Shown in pieces: positions 46,671-58,351 of a stretch of 64,000 bases of DNA. Under the pieces are notes generated by a model that saw only the letters and a list, made by a program, of their open reading frames with translations, had not been told where the DNA came from and made no database searches. The stretch comes from Thelephora terrestris (lineage: Eukaryota; Basidiomycota; Agaricomycetes; Thelephorales; Thelephoraceae). Numbering within the stretch: position 1 is the first letter of the stretch; each line of letters starts with the position of its first letter. The position numbers and the translations under genes were made by a program. The stretch lies in contig WIUZ02000005.1 in NCBI GenBank assembly GCA_015956445.1, forward strand, positions 372,001 to 436,000, given 5' to 3'.

Positions 46671-47024
46671 CGTGCTATGTGATTGGCGGAGCGAGCGGTT
46701 CCTATTGAGAAGAAGGCGTTGAGCATTCCGAAATCAAAGTTCCAAATTATCGCCACTGTCACTTACTGGCGTTGATTCGGTGGTCGCTGCTGCTTGGAAC
46801 TTTGGTTGGCGGGCGAGGCAAAGCGTCTCATTCACCGCTGAAGCGCTGAAGTCTTGAGGGTATCGAAGTGGGTGATTGTCATCCACTGGACTTCCGATGA
46901 GGGAAAATAAGTAGCAAGCCTTAAGGAGACCAATAGGGGACCCGGGCCCGATGTCCCCGACACACCCGGGTCGTGGGCCTTGATCTAAGCCAAATCGGGG
47001 AGTCACACGGCGGCCAGCTTTTAG

Positions 47025-47596
47025 AATGCAGAACCTCATAACCACAGGTACCCAGATAAAGTGTGCCTCCTCTAAACCAAGTACACCGGCCCGACTATCT
47101 AAGCAGATCTCTGTCTTTTCTTTGCAGAGTCAGCTCTACCTTGAACAAATCAGTCGGCAAGACATATCTCACCGATGGGAATCCTGAAACCTGTTGGACA
47201 TCTCAACAGGTTTGGTCACCCCCATCTCCTCCGTCCGCGATTCCACCGCTTACAATGGATCTCTTTCCAACGCTCTAGGGCCTACCGCAGACGATACAAC
47301 TAATGTTTCCCAGCCCCGTGATTCCTAGGCAGGTTTCGATCACCTTCCAAGGTGGTTTCGTTGGGACTTGTTGTTCCATCCACGTCGCCTCACCTACGTC
47401 CAACGAATGGGAGATTGCAGCCAAAATATTCCCCGAGGACAACAACAGACCTCAGAGCTTTACCCTGACACCAGATTCATCGAATCTCCTGGACGCTGGG
47501 GTCGGAAAGCTCAAGCTGATCTTCGAAGAGAGTTCTGACTTCTTCGGCCGAATCACGATCTATGATTTACGACTCGAAGGAGACGTTGTACAGTAG
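47025..47596 (+). CDS. NR2C2AP-like beta-sandwich (F5/8C-like) protein, 5' end uncertain
   Basis: Exons at 47128-47209 and 47279-47596 are firm: RVSSTLNKSVGKTYLTDGNP, ETCWTSQQ, then GLPQTIQLMFPSP, RQVSITFQGGFVG, KIFPEDNNRPQSFTL and DFFGRITIYDLRLEG. The order and motifs match the small nuclear-receptor-associated NR2C2AP/TRA16 family, a discoidin-like fold of about 140 residues. A 23-nt exon at 47025-47047 keeps the frame but begins at an acceptor (tttag), so a still earlier first exon with the ATG must exist and I could not place it. The stop at 47594-47596 lies only 50 bp from the end of the convergent fucosyltransferase-like gene. Its cellular role in fungi is unclear. Confidence 0.75.
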
Positions 47597-47646
47597 CCTA
47601 GAAGCTACTCCATGGTAGAAGTACAAATGCAGGCAATCACAAGACC

Positions 47647-49592
47647 TCATGGAAACATCTCAAAAGGCTCCCACTGCGGTATCAAGCTACCTGCGTTGTC
47701 AATCTCCACCCAGCGTTTCGTCTTCTCGTTTACCTCATTTACAGGGCTACCAAATGCCCCATCCCAACCGAACCCAAGCGCGGATAACCTGCAAACGGTG
47801 GAACTGCACACCATCAATCAGCACCACCGACCACCAAACGACTCTAGAGCAGGGCCATACCTCAATCCGCAGACAGTCGCGATAGGTCGCACATCTGGAT
47901 CACGCCCACCTCTCCAGAGACCGGTAAGCAAAGCAAAATCCACGACCATCCCCTTCGTCATCCGAACCCTCTCCTCTTCGCTCAGCGCGTTAAACTCCCC
48001 TTGCACATAAGAGCGAGGACTAGCGATCGCTTTGAGTCCTTTGTCACTGCTCCACCCCAATGAAGATACGCGAACGTGGCTCGGGAGCTGTTCGAGAAAT
48101 TCCTCTACCGCCGCAGGCGAATCCGACGCGACGTAGCATAGCGCGTTCCCTTCGTCCGTAGGGTTTAACCGTCGCCACGTTTCAAGCGCGGCGTCGACGT
48201 AGAGTCTAGTTGGCAGGTGTATGCCATGGTACTTCCACGTCATACCAAGGCGGTCCCCACGCCGAATATGCACGCTCAAGTACTTGAGTGGTTTGTCCTC
48301 CGGATCTGACAAAAACTCGTCCCGAGCCTTGCGTATGAGAGCGGCCATTCTCGAAGAGGGGAGGATGATCTGCGAAAAAGACGAGAGCGCCATCCCGTAG
48401 ATCGGTTCCAGGCGCCCCAGTCCGATGGAATAGCTAGTGAGACGGTTAAGCGTCCTTGAATGTTGTGTCGAGACGCGGAGAACCTACGCATTTTCAAATT
48501 CTTCGAAGAACGGGTGCCCTAAATGGTAAATTGCGGTTCGAGAGTTCACGACCTAAGGAAACATATTAAGCCAGACGACGATCACTTAACGTATCCCTCA
48601 TACCCAGTGTCTAGGGGATTGTCGTTAGCTGTCGCGTTCCCAGGAGGCAAATTTTGATCACCTTGCAGATCGGGGACAAGCAACGAGCTCTGTTCCAGAG
48701 TCAGGATCGCTAAGAAGCACAGCATGGGGGAGTGACGCTTACCCGAGGGTGGAGGTGGCTTGCACCCAGGCTCCGGTCCAGGCCGCAGCAGCCCAACGTC
48801 AGAGAAGTAATCTGACCATCTGAAACATGAGAAGATTCCAGCGAACCGGGCGCATATATTGACAACATAAGATACCCACTTGCCGCGGTTCCATTGGGAA
48901 TCGTCAATGAAAAACGTCCGGTGTTGCTGTTCATAATGGGCACATTAAAACCACCCCTGAAAGCCCCACGACGTGCGAAGGCTCACCGAATCCGCTAGAG
49001 CAGCCACCTGAGCCAATAAAGCCAAATCTCCCATCAACCCAACCTCCGATCCCAACATATACGTGACCGTGCTCTTGCAAACACCCGAAGCACGACGATG
49101 CGGAACGTCCATCATCATATCCGCCCAATACGCCATATGCCTCATCTCCCCGCTCGCCTTCCTACACTCCGCCCGGTATTGCTCCGGGGTCAACGGGAAC
49201 TTGGTGTAGTTCTCGTACGAAATCAACGTGATGTTCGGATTTCCGCCCTGCTCCTCGATGTAGTCGTCGTAGCTTGCTTCTCCGGAATTGCGATATGCGA
49301 CACCGGCGAGGAAAACGAGGGAGAGCATGATTGTCAGACCAATGATTGAGAAGCGTGTGCTGTTGGGAAGGGGCCTAGGCGTAGTAGATTGTAGTGGGGA
49401 ATCCGGTGGTCCTTCTTCGTTCCTCAGGAGGGGGTCCGAATCAGACATATCATCGTTTGTGTCCTCTCTGGTACCCGCCGATATTCCCAAGTCGACTTCA
49501 TCGAACCGACCGGAACGGGAATGTGGTGTCCGGGGAACCAAGCCGTCCGTATCGCGGGAGGAACTGAATGCCCTCAATGGGATAGAGGTCAT
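47647..49592 (-). CDS. Type II membrane O-fucosyltransferase-like glycosyltransferase
   Basis: The start chosen is MTSIPLRAFSSSRD at 49592; an in-frame Met at 49637 is an alternative. After about 75 cytosolic residues there is one membrane anchor (FSIIGLTIMLSLVFLAGVAY), then a lumenal domain with NPNITLISYENYTKFPL, WADMMMDVPHRRASGVCKST and RRTFFIDDSQWNRGKW across a splice. The donor-binding motif HIRRGDR follows in the 48393-47818 exon, then CYVASDSP and MVVDFALLTGLW. A last intron (about 47838 to 47768) joins CGL to RLSALGFGWDGAFG and the protein ends at 47647. HIRRGD is typical of GDP-fucose transferases, so a Golgi sugar transferase is likely; acceptor unknown. Confidence 0.75.
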
Positions 49593-49846
49593 TTGATGAA
49601 AGAGGCTCTCGATGAAGAACTGCGTTGTTGCTCTCAAAGCGGACCTGCGCTAAGTGTTCGTCAAGAACAGAAGTTTTGTCATTTCCAAGTTCTGCAACCG
49701 CGCGACATAACCCCCATTGCGACCGAGAAAGCGCTCTCCTCGACCGTTGCTCAGGCAACCAGGGCCAGGAGGCCGCCTATCTCGACACCAATTCCCCGAG
49801 GTCACCTATCGAAATGAACAATGTATAGTACCCGTATCTATCTATG

Positions 49847-52800
49847 TTAAACGGGAGGCTTGCCATCTTTTTGAGATGTTGTAATACGGTCTCCCAAAGA
49901 CAAAGCGATACCCTGTGTTTTGCTTCGTATCCGCACATGTCCAGTGATACTTCCAGCTTCCGTTTTCTCGATGCTCAAGTTGGCCAACGCATCCTCGCCT
50001 ACAATACCTCATTAAGGCAATAACCTTGCAGCTTGGCATAGAGTACGCACCGAACAAACTGCGGGCATACATATTCGCAGACAGGAAGTCGCATTCTCCT
50101 GACAGCGCACCCTCTGGGGTGAGGCAGGACATGTTGGTGACCTTCATCACATGCGAGAGGTACTCTCGTGGGTCACTGTAGGAAGTCTTAGCTCCGCAGA
50201 GGATCAGATGGATAAACCGCGTACGTCACGGATGTTGAAACGTTAACCCTGTTCTCCCACTCGAACTCGGTCCACATACTTCGGAACTGTCGTGACCGTT
50301 CAGCATGCACACTCCAATTTATCCAGACTAGCACTGACCTGAGCCTCAGTGCAGTAAGCAGGCTTGATGTAGTCCATAATGTCGATGTGGATGTCGTTCA
50401 AGATGACGCATTGTTCGACCATTCCTGGTCCCTCCCACAAAATGCTCCCAAAGATAACACCGGTTTCTGTCGAAGAAACTTTAATGGTAGCCTTGATGCT
50501 CTGGAAGCTGTGTGGCGCGACGGTATAGACGGAAGGCCGTTCCACGAGTTTTAGATCACCCAGCGTAGCAAAATCTAGGCAGAGGCTTTGCAGGGTATCC
50601 GCAGTCTGGTTGACCAGCAATACATCTGTTCTAGAATATCAGCACAAATTCGCATACTGATACAAAATTACGCACCGAGGAGGATATCGAAGCCATGCAC
50701 CTTGACATAAGCCTCGGCATAAATGGGGTCCGAGAAACCAGTAAGCTGAGAGATCCTGCTAAGATTCGAAATGAAGTCTTCACGGACTTCCCCAGCACCG
50801 GTGGCCTTACTGACGTCTTCGAGTTCCTGTTGATAGATTAAACGTTTAGTCACGGCGTACGATAAATCTCCTCACGTCGACGATGTCGTCGGCCGCCTTT
50901 CTTGAGAACTGGCGGAATGTCAACAGGTCATCAACTTGGATCGCTGTCTTTTTCGCCGCCTCGGCAGCTTTCTTCTCGGCGGCCTTTTTCTACAAATGAA
51001 AGTGTAATCAATTTTTGAATTGTGGTGTAGGAAGAAATGCAAACCTCTTGCGCGGCGATCATCTTGGAGTAAGCGGCCTTCGTATCCTTCAAGAACACCT
51101 CCTGTACAGCAGGTTGTTTGCCCAGGTCACTCAAGGTCTGGATGCAGTTCATGATCCGCTCGTTGGAATCTTCGTCGATGGACACGGTCACGAATTTTGA
51201 TTGACCAACACGAATAACCGAAACCATGATTAACATGGCCTCGGCCTTGAGAGAGTTGACTTGTTCTTTGTCTTCGGAAATCGCAGCGCAGCGAATAACA
51301 AGCTTGGTAAGCGCAGAAGCAAGGACCGATCCGGTGTAGAAGTCCCCTCCCAGGATCAGTGCTAGAAACATCTGTCAGAACTACAACAACATGAGAAGAG
51401 ATTAGATTACTTCTAAGTGGCGGCTTAGCGGCGGCCTTAACGGCCTCCAGCCTGGCGTTGCTGGCGCTGGTGAACGCGGTTTCAGTTGCATACGTTCCAT
51501 CGGCAAGAACCCTCGGTTTGCTGCTGCTGGGTACCGGAGCAGCTTCCTTCTCCTCTCCATCTTCTCTGTTCGCTTCGTCCAGCAGCCGTTGTTCCGAAGC
51601 AAGTATGGGGATCTCGCCAATCACCTTGCGGATCTCCTGGAAGACGCTAAGGATGTCAGGCACATCCTCGGAGTATTCTCCGATGATCCACAGAACCCCT
51701 CGGTAGACCTTGCCGGACTTGATTTCAGAAAGAGTCGAAATGAGATGTGACACGATTGATTTCCTCAGTGGAGGGAACTTTTCGACTACTTCCCTCACGA
51801 AGGCGACGACGTCGAGAGCGGATGGGTTGTTTGAGTCTCCTAGGAAATCCATGAGAGCATGCACCACGCTGGCAGCAACCTCGGAAAACTTGACGGCGCA
51901 AACGTGGATCGACTGAATGAGGAGTTGGCGGTACTCCGGTGCCTTCTCGTGTGACTGATCCTCAGTTTTCTGCAGCTGCTTCTTGAGAAACAGTACAACC
52001 TCCTCCACGCTGCGGCTTGAAGTAAGGTTGAGCACTATGCCTATAGCCTTTCTTCGGACCTCCAGATCCGGGCTGGAAAGAATCTGGAGAATATCCATGA
52101 TTAAACTGTCGAGGACGTGTCCGTGCTTCGTGCGCAGGTTATCAAGACGATCCAAGACGATCAACTTCACGTTGTTGTCGGATTCTTTGATGGCAAGGTT
52201 AATGTACGTGGACGCGGCAGCTAACAAGGTGATGTAAGGTGGGTGAATGATTGAAAAGTATGATCGACAGACCCTTGATAGCGGCCGGATTCTGAGTGAG
52301 TGAAGTGAGTATACCAGCCGCCTCGTATTTTACGGCGTGTGAGGAAGAGTTGAGCAATTCAGATACCAGGAGGATGAACCGCGGCTGTTGTCGGAATGGT
52401 CAGGACGGTTATGACCAGAAGGTTTAGTTGACGAACCCTGTGAACCGTGTCTCGTTTGCAGTCCAGTTTGATGACCTCGATGATGCTCATTTGGAGTAAC
52501 TCGTCCATGTTCGGAATCTGGTCGAAATGTTGTAGGATGTATTCCACCGCCCTGGGCATAGCGCAGTTCGATAGGAACACAAAGGCATTTCGTTTGCAAG
52601 TGGAATCCGACTCAGCAGCAAGGAATGTTTGGATCAGTTCTGGAGCATCCGGGATGAGGTTCTCGAACTCGCGGTATATTGCGTAAATGACGAAGACGGC
52701 GTTTTTGCGAACGTACGAATGCCGGTGTTCCAGACATGAGCGACAGATTGGGATGAGGGGTTCGAGAAGCTCAGCGTCCTTCGAGATCTTCTGGAGGAAG

Positions 52801-53326
52801 CGTAGGGTAGCACCACGGATGTACTCGTTCGGATGTTGCTGTAAATTGGGGTGCCTTTAGACCACCGCACCCAATCGATCATAGGCATACTGACCAGATC
52901 GTTACGAATTGCATTGCTGGGTAAAATGTTAGTAGTGATATCGGCGCGAAAGCTCTAGTAACGCACACGACGAGAATCATTTCCTGCTTCAGCTTTCCAT
53001 TATCGTCGTATTTTGGACACACTTCCCAGTAGAAATGAAGCAGCTTCTTCAACGCTTTATTTTTGGACGGGAGTACGTATTGGATGATTGGCATCAAGAG
53101 CTGGGGCTATTGGCAACAGGTCAATGAGTTTCTGTAGACTTTGACCAGGCGGGCCGGATACCATAGCATTTCCGTTGATCGTAGAAACGATGATCTTTCG
53201 CAGAGTGTCGAACTTGACTTCATCGGAGCCCTTTTCGAGGCCAGATCTAAGTTCTTGAATGGACGGCGAGTCTGACGAGTCTTCAAACACGATGGTATAG
53301 CATGACGCATCGGTCGAGGCGGACAT
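49847..53326 (-). CDS. SEC26: Coatomer beta subunit (beta-COP)
   Basis: The start is [20 protein letters not shown] at 53326. An adaptin-like HEAT solenoid follows over many exons ([46 protein letters not shown]), then the beta-COP C-terminal appendage (FNIRDV region lost in introns, [46 protein letters not shown]) and the end [28 protein letters not shown] spliced to [11 protein letters not shown], stop at 49847. The protein is one of seven COPI subunits and coats vesicles moving from Golgi to ER. Length of about 930 residues fits the family. At least eight short introns are present (for example near 50060-50095, 50630-50675, 50990-51040, 51380-51410 and 52880-52920). Confidence 0.92.
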
Positions 53327-53465
53327 GGTCGCGTCAGAAAAGGTACCACACCAAACGGTGTCGGACACGTGTTCCCCACCTCGGCCTCAACTCGCAACCG
53401 CGATCATCACAGTCCCGCGATCATGTTCCTACGCTATTCGACGGAAAGATACTTTGATAGCAGAT

Positions 53466-54285
53466 CTAAAGTTTCCAAGTGTGGAGGGCCGTCCCATGAG
53501 ACATGCATTCGACAATCCAGGTCGCCTCATCCAAACACATCCTCCACCCAGGAGGTACTCCAATTTCCTTGAGCACGTTATTTGTTTCCCCATCCCCGAA
53601 CTGCTCCTCTGCCCACATCATCTCTGGGCACAGTCTAACCCGGTCTTTGGTAATTTCGCACCCACATCGTTCCTCGGCTTGTGAAAAGCCGACGATGTAC
53701 ACCCTATCTCCGTGCGTGATGAAGTTTTCCTCTCCCTCGAGATCGTAATGACGAACACCGACTTGGTGTAGGCGGTATGTAGCTTCCAGCTTCGAGCGAC
53801 TGCGAAAGAGACGAATACTGAGTATCAACAGAAACACGAGATGTTTGTTGCACTCACTTGTCAATTTCACCGCCGGAGGAGTCGCATCTGTCAATCCACT
53901 CGAGGATCATGCAGCCAAGGCCATGCATGTTCTGGCTCGTAGCCGTGTAATACCCGCAAAAGTTTGGTACCACGACGCCTTGCAGTTTCCTCAGAGCAGA
54001 GCAATAAAAGTCTCCTTCCATTTCCAGTTCCTCCATCCTTTGCTTTGACCTTGCCCACTTGATGAAAACAGGCCGAGAGGTGCTCCCATCGGAAAGGTGG
54101 CCAGCGTAGAGCGATCTAGTTCCGAAGAGCGGGTTCCATGTTGTCTCGGAAGCATCCCTTGGAATTGGGATGCTCAGCTCGAGATGTTCTGGGCCGTCTC
54201 CCAGATCCATTGGTTGCATTGGGTCGAGCCGCCTGAAGTCAATGAAGTGTCGATCGTAGAAGTTGATCTTGAGGGTCGAAGGCAT
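53466..54285 (-). CDS. Protein-kinase-like fungal protein with altered metal-binding motif
   Basis: The start chosen is MPSTLKINFYDRHFIDFRRL at 54285; a Met at 54456 in the same frame is possible. The protein has a P-loop-like lead (WNPLFGTRSLYAGHL), the VAIK-type strand PVFIKWAR with its Lys, HGLGCMILEWIDRC (hinge), then after a short intron near 53800-53870 the catalytic-loop-like LHQVGVRHYDLEGEENFI and YIVGFSQA. The His, Asp and Asn of the catalytic loop are present, but the Asp expected in the D-F-[GS] motif is Gly (VGFS). It therefore looks like a member of the expanded fungal kinase-like family that may be catalytically weak. The C-terminus contains a CGCEITKDRV segment. Confidence 0.62.
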
Positions 54286-57200
54286 TTTCAAAAAGCGATG
54301 TGGTGGGTGCTGGCGCTGGAAGCTGGAGGGCTTACTGTCACCAACCTTTTGTACTCGCAACTCACCATGCACCTTGTAGTAACCATGAAGGACAAACCCA
54401 TGCATCTCCTTGCGATCGTGCATCGTGCGGGTCAGAGCAGCTCTTGCGCGCCACACTTGTCCCCGCCACGCCCTTCATCACGAATGCCGTGCACATTGAG
54501 GCCGTTCTGATCATCGAGAACCCTTATAACTGCCCATGGCGCGAATACTCGTCGCCCTTAGTGGCCAGGTCGCTTTGCGTTTGCTCATCTACTCGACCGT
54601 GGTGTCATTCACGGCGCACCAAATGGACATTTGCCACTGCAGATGTCAGGGCACGGGCATCACATAACGATCACTATCCTCCACGTAATTTCTCACCCTC
54701 GCTGGCGGCACGAACGTCACACCTTGGGGATCTGATAGCCATTCGTGGGATCGAGTGGCGATTGTCATGCACGGTTAGTCTCCAGATTGACATTATACAA
54801 CTAGGAACAATCTTGAAACTCCACTTCGTGTTCTGTTGTGGTTTTGTCGGGGCTTGAAGCCAGCGCGCGAGAATATGATCAAGGGTTCGTTATCAGACAA
54901 AACTGGTGCGGCAATGGCACGACCTTGCACGATACGCTTCGCACATTGAGTATCTCTTTGTCCTTGGTCCTCGGACCATGGATATCCCAGACCGGAATAG
55001 ATGAAATCAGGACCTGACCATGATATCACCCGAGCTGGACTACCAGACACTGTCCTCTTATGATTGCCACTGGCAACATCAGATCAACTGGCGGCGATGT
55101 TCGATGTGGACAGGGTTGGGTTGCCTTCTCGAACCGTTATCTTATACCTCCCGCTTCCCTTCCCATCACGATATACTTGACGTGGATTATATACCTCGTA
55201 AGCGTCAAGTAGAGCATTCATCGGCATTTCTCGAACGATGCCTTTATCATCAGCGCCACCTGTAATGGGGAACCTTTTGCTCGTCGTATTCCTGCCGATA
55301 ATCCTGGACGCTTAGCATGTTACCTTTCCTAGTTCACTTATCGTGTAATAGATACCCTCACGGAGTACGTTCTCTTGGGTCGAAATCGCGGACATGAATA
55401 GATACGAGTTGCACCGTACCACGTACGTTCCCACAGGTTGTGACAAAAGAATGAGGACTCACCGATCTATGAGCCCAAACCAGCATACCCTAGGGCTGGT
55501 CCAGTACTTCTGGGGATCCCCGGAACGCGGTTCATACGCGCCCACGTTCGAAACGCTCTCCAATATATACTCTATACTTCCCTTGCACGTTCTCTTCGGA
55601 AGGATGCACCGCCGAGGAACGTGTTAAACGTTTGGCATTGTCAGCCGGTGAAAGGGTTGCTCTGCGTCGCAGATTTGGAACCAAGCCTCAAGTGGCTTAA
55701 GTTCCAGATTGGTGAAATGGAGAAAAGGGAAGATAGATGTTGCATACCCATCTTGTGGCTATTTATGGCCAATGCCCAAGTGTTCGTATATGGGTGTTTG
55801 AGTGCCACGCCCTGGGGGCATATAAAGGACGAGGTGGGCCGTAGAATTTCTGTCGGAAAAACCACTGACATGCATTGAAAGTCTTGGATAAACCAACAAA
55901 TGGGGAACCTCCTTGAATAGAGAGTGTGAGAACTGTGCGATCGAACCCCAGATTCAGCGCACTCATTTTCGGACTTCCCCGTGCAGGGTTTGTCCAATAC
56001 GAGCATCAAACGACTCACCGAGATCGTACCGACAGATTCCGGTGAGGCCAGTGACAGGAATTTATCCTGACTCATGTTTTCGTTTTCGCTTCATTAGATG
56101 GTCGCTGGGGTCTTGATCTATCAAAGGGCAGGCTTTTGGCGTACTTTGTTTATCGCACGCTCCACACCGGGACCGGCCCATCAATGAAGCTCTTAATCCA
56201 CTTGTCTTCCCCATACTGCTCTACGGAATGAACTCGGTAACTTGTCCCGGCATTGGTATGTACCAGTACGTCATCCCGGCGGTCGCGACCTCTGCATCCA
56301 CCCGAGTCTGCGAATCAGCATCTGGCGTTAAATTCTGGATAACCCCGAATAGTTTACGGTGCATGCTATCCTTCATGACAGAGGGTTATCTGATTCACTC
56401 ATTTATAACGCTCTGATCGAGCTGGTTCACAGGCGTTTTGTGACTCCCGGATGCGAGCGCCAACGGTGGCGTTTGAGGTGCTTTTGCCGATGGTATAGTT
56501 TGAAACGTACCAGTGTTACGGGAGGTAGACGTACTGGTGTCTGTTTGCGCATTGCGCAGATCTGATTCGGCGCAGGAACCCAATCTATCGGTCGGCTGCA
56601 GCCTCGTCGGAATCCCGCTGGCGATCCTACTCTTGAAGTTTGAGCCAAAGTCAACGGTCCCATTTCGGATCCGCCATGTTCTCCGGTTTTGTGGTGTAGC
56701 GGTGATCTGTGCGCAAAACCAGGATGCGTTGATGCGCCGGAAAGCTCCGCGTCGGCCATAACCCAACACGCTATTTGCCCCAATTTCGCGATTCGAAGCG
56801 GCTTGTGGGCAATGGCTCATTCTTCCATGGTTGTCAAAAAATTTCTTGATCCACGAGCGATCGGCTGCGGTACATGGACTGCGAATGGTGCGATTCGGCC
56901 TCGCGGTCTCGACCCGTTGAGCTTAGTTGGTGAAAACGGAAGAACCGGGTGCGTGATGGAGTCGAAGGTGCAATGCAAAAGGAGGGCTGGAATGAGGTAC
57001 ATTCCCTTGAAATGAACCTTTACAGCGCTCGGATAATTGGGACCCTACAATCATCCATTAACCTGTCCAACGTCCAGTAATCAAATGACAGCTTCTCTGC
57101 AACCTTGAGGAGATCGACTGATCACCGACCGCATCCCATCTTGGCCGAGTTAATCAGCAGAAAGACTTTTCGTGGTGACTACTCGGTGGGGCTTCCGTTA

Positions 57201-58351
57201 TACCATCCAAAGATTGGCGGTGTGTACGTGCGATTCTACACTGATCACAGTTTCAGGCGCAAGGTTTTCCCATCGCTCCATTTTTTCGTCCCATCAAGCC
57301 ACGACTTCAAAAAAAAATGCAACCTCGTTGGTCAGTTGAGCTTTTTTTTTTCTCAACACGATGCCTCGCTTGGATAATGCGGCGTTTTGACCTCAAATTT
57401 TTGTCCAGGCCTTCGTGCAATTGACAGTTCCCGCCGAATGCTCCGTGCACGTTCCGTTCCTGCACAATAAGCTCACAAGGTTATTTAGAGAGAAAACCTG
57501 TCTCTGGGAACCACGAAATCACCGTATTGTCCCACCCAATTAGCACACCCCACGACCGCCGGAATGGGAATCGAATTCAAATGTCAGCTGCTTGTCGCCT
57601 TGGGTGGAAACTTTGACGAGACGCACTGCCATACTATGTATGCAGCGATTCCCCACGCCATGTAAATCCAGTTAGAACTCAGCGCAGCGTTATCTGGAGA
57701 TTAACGTACACCCAGTCACTCGGTCAGATCGGTGTGGGGCTAGGGTCCTAGCCTTGTCCCTTAACTAAACGTTTGTACTAGGCCGGTTCAAGATTTATTG
57801 ATGGGGCAAGCGATAACTTAGTGGGGTTTATCTACGGGAAAAGAGCGGATAAGATTACTGTGCCGGCGGAGGGTGAAGATAAAGTGATGCATCATTTACA
57901 ATAAAATACATATCTGATGAAGAGGCGGAGACGCAAGAGCACGAGTGAGCGTGAATGATTGATACACCTTTACAAGAAGTGGGCGCATAAAAGGTCAGGG
58001 GCGTGATCAAAGGCAAGACTATGCAAGAAGAAAACAAGAAGTGAGGGCACTGTGGGGAGGGATGCATGAGAGAGGACAGCAAGGTGTGGGGGGAAGGGGA
58101 GAAGGGAATGCTGGGGGAGGATAGAGGTGGACATCCGTGCGTCGTGTCATCGTATTTTGGATTTTGCGTCATGTGTGGGAAGTTACAAAGGAGTTTTTGA
58201 GGATGTGGTGTACAAATGATGGGTCATCAATTTTCGTCGTCGAATCGGGCGTCCTGGGTATCAGGGTGGGGCGGGCGGGAGGGCTGGTGCTGGGCCAGAG
58301 GTTGGCAGGAAATGGGGTACACGGAAGCGGGCCGTAGAATTGAATTACCCA
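54286..58351. other. Gene-poor 4 kb with decayed frames, no gene recognised
   Basis: No intact gene was found. On the - strand a string of partial frames between about 56080 and 54790 reads sensibly for 40-60 residues at a time (for example DFIYSGLGYPWSEDQ near 54990) but is cut by stops and shifts without good splice signals, as in a decayed gene. I cannot name it. Runs of A near 57310 and T near 57345 and otherwise mixed sequence fill the rest. Short frames on + (55394-55627, 57105-57377) are not supported. Confidence 0.4.

Noticed and set aside
47612-48010. 132-codon + strand ORF
   Set aside because: Antisense to the 3' exons of the fucosyltransferase-like gene, which has family support.
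54300-54857. 185-codon + strand ORF
   Set aside because: Overlaps the 5' part of the kinase-like gene on the other strand and has no domain.
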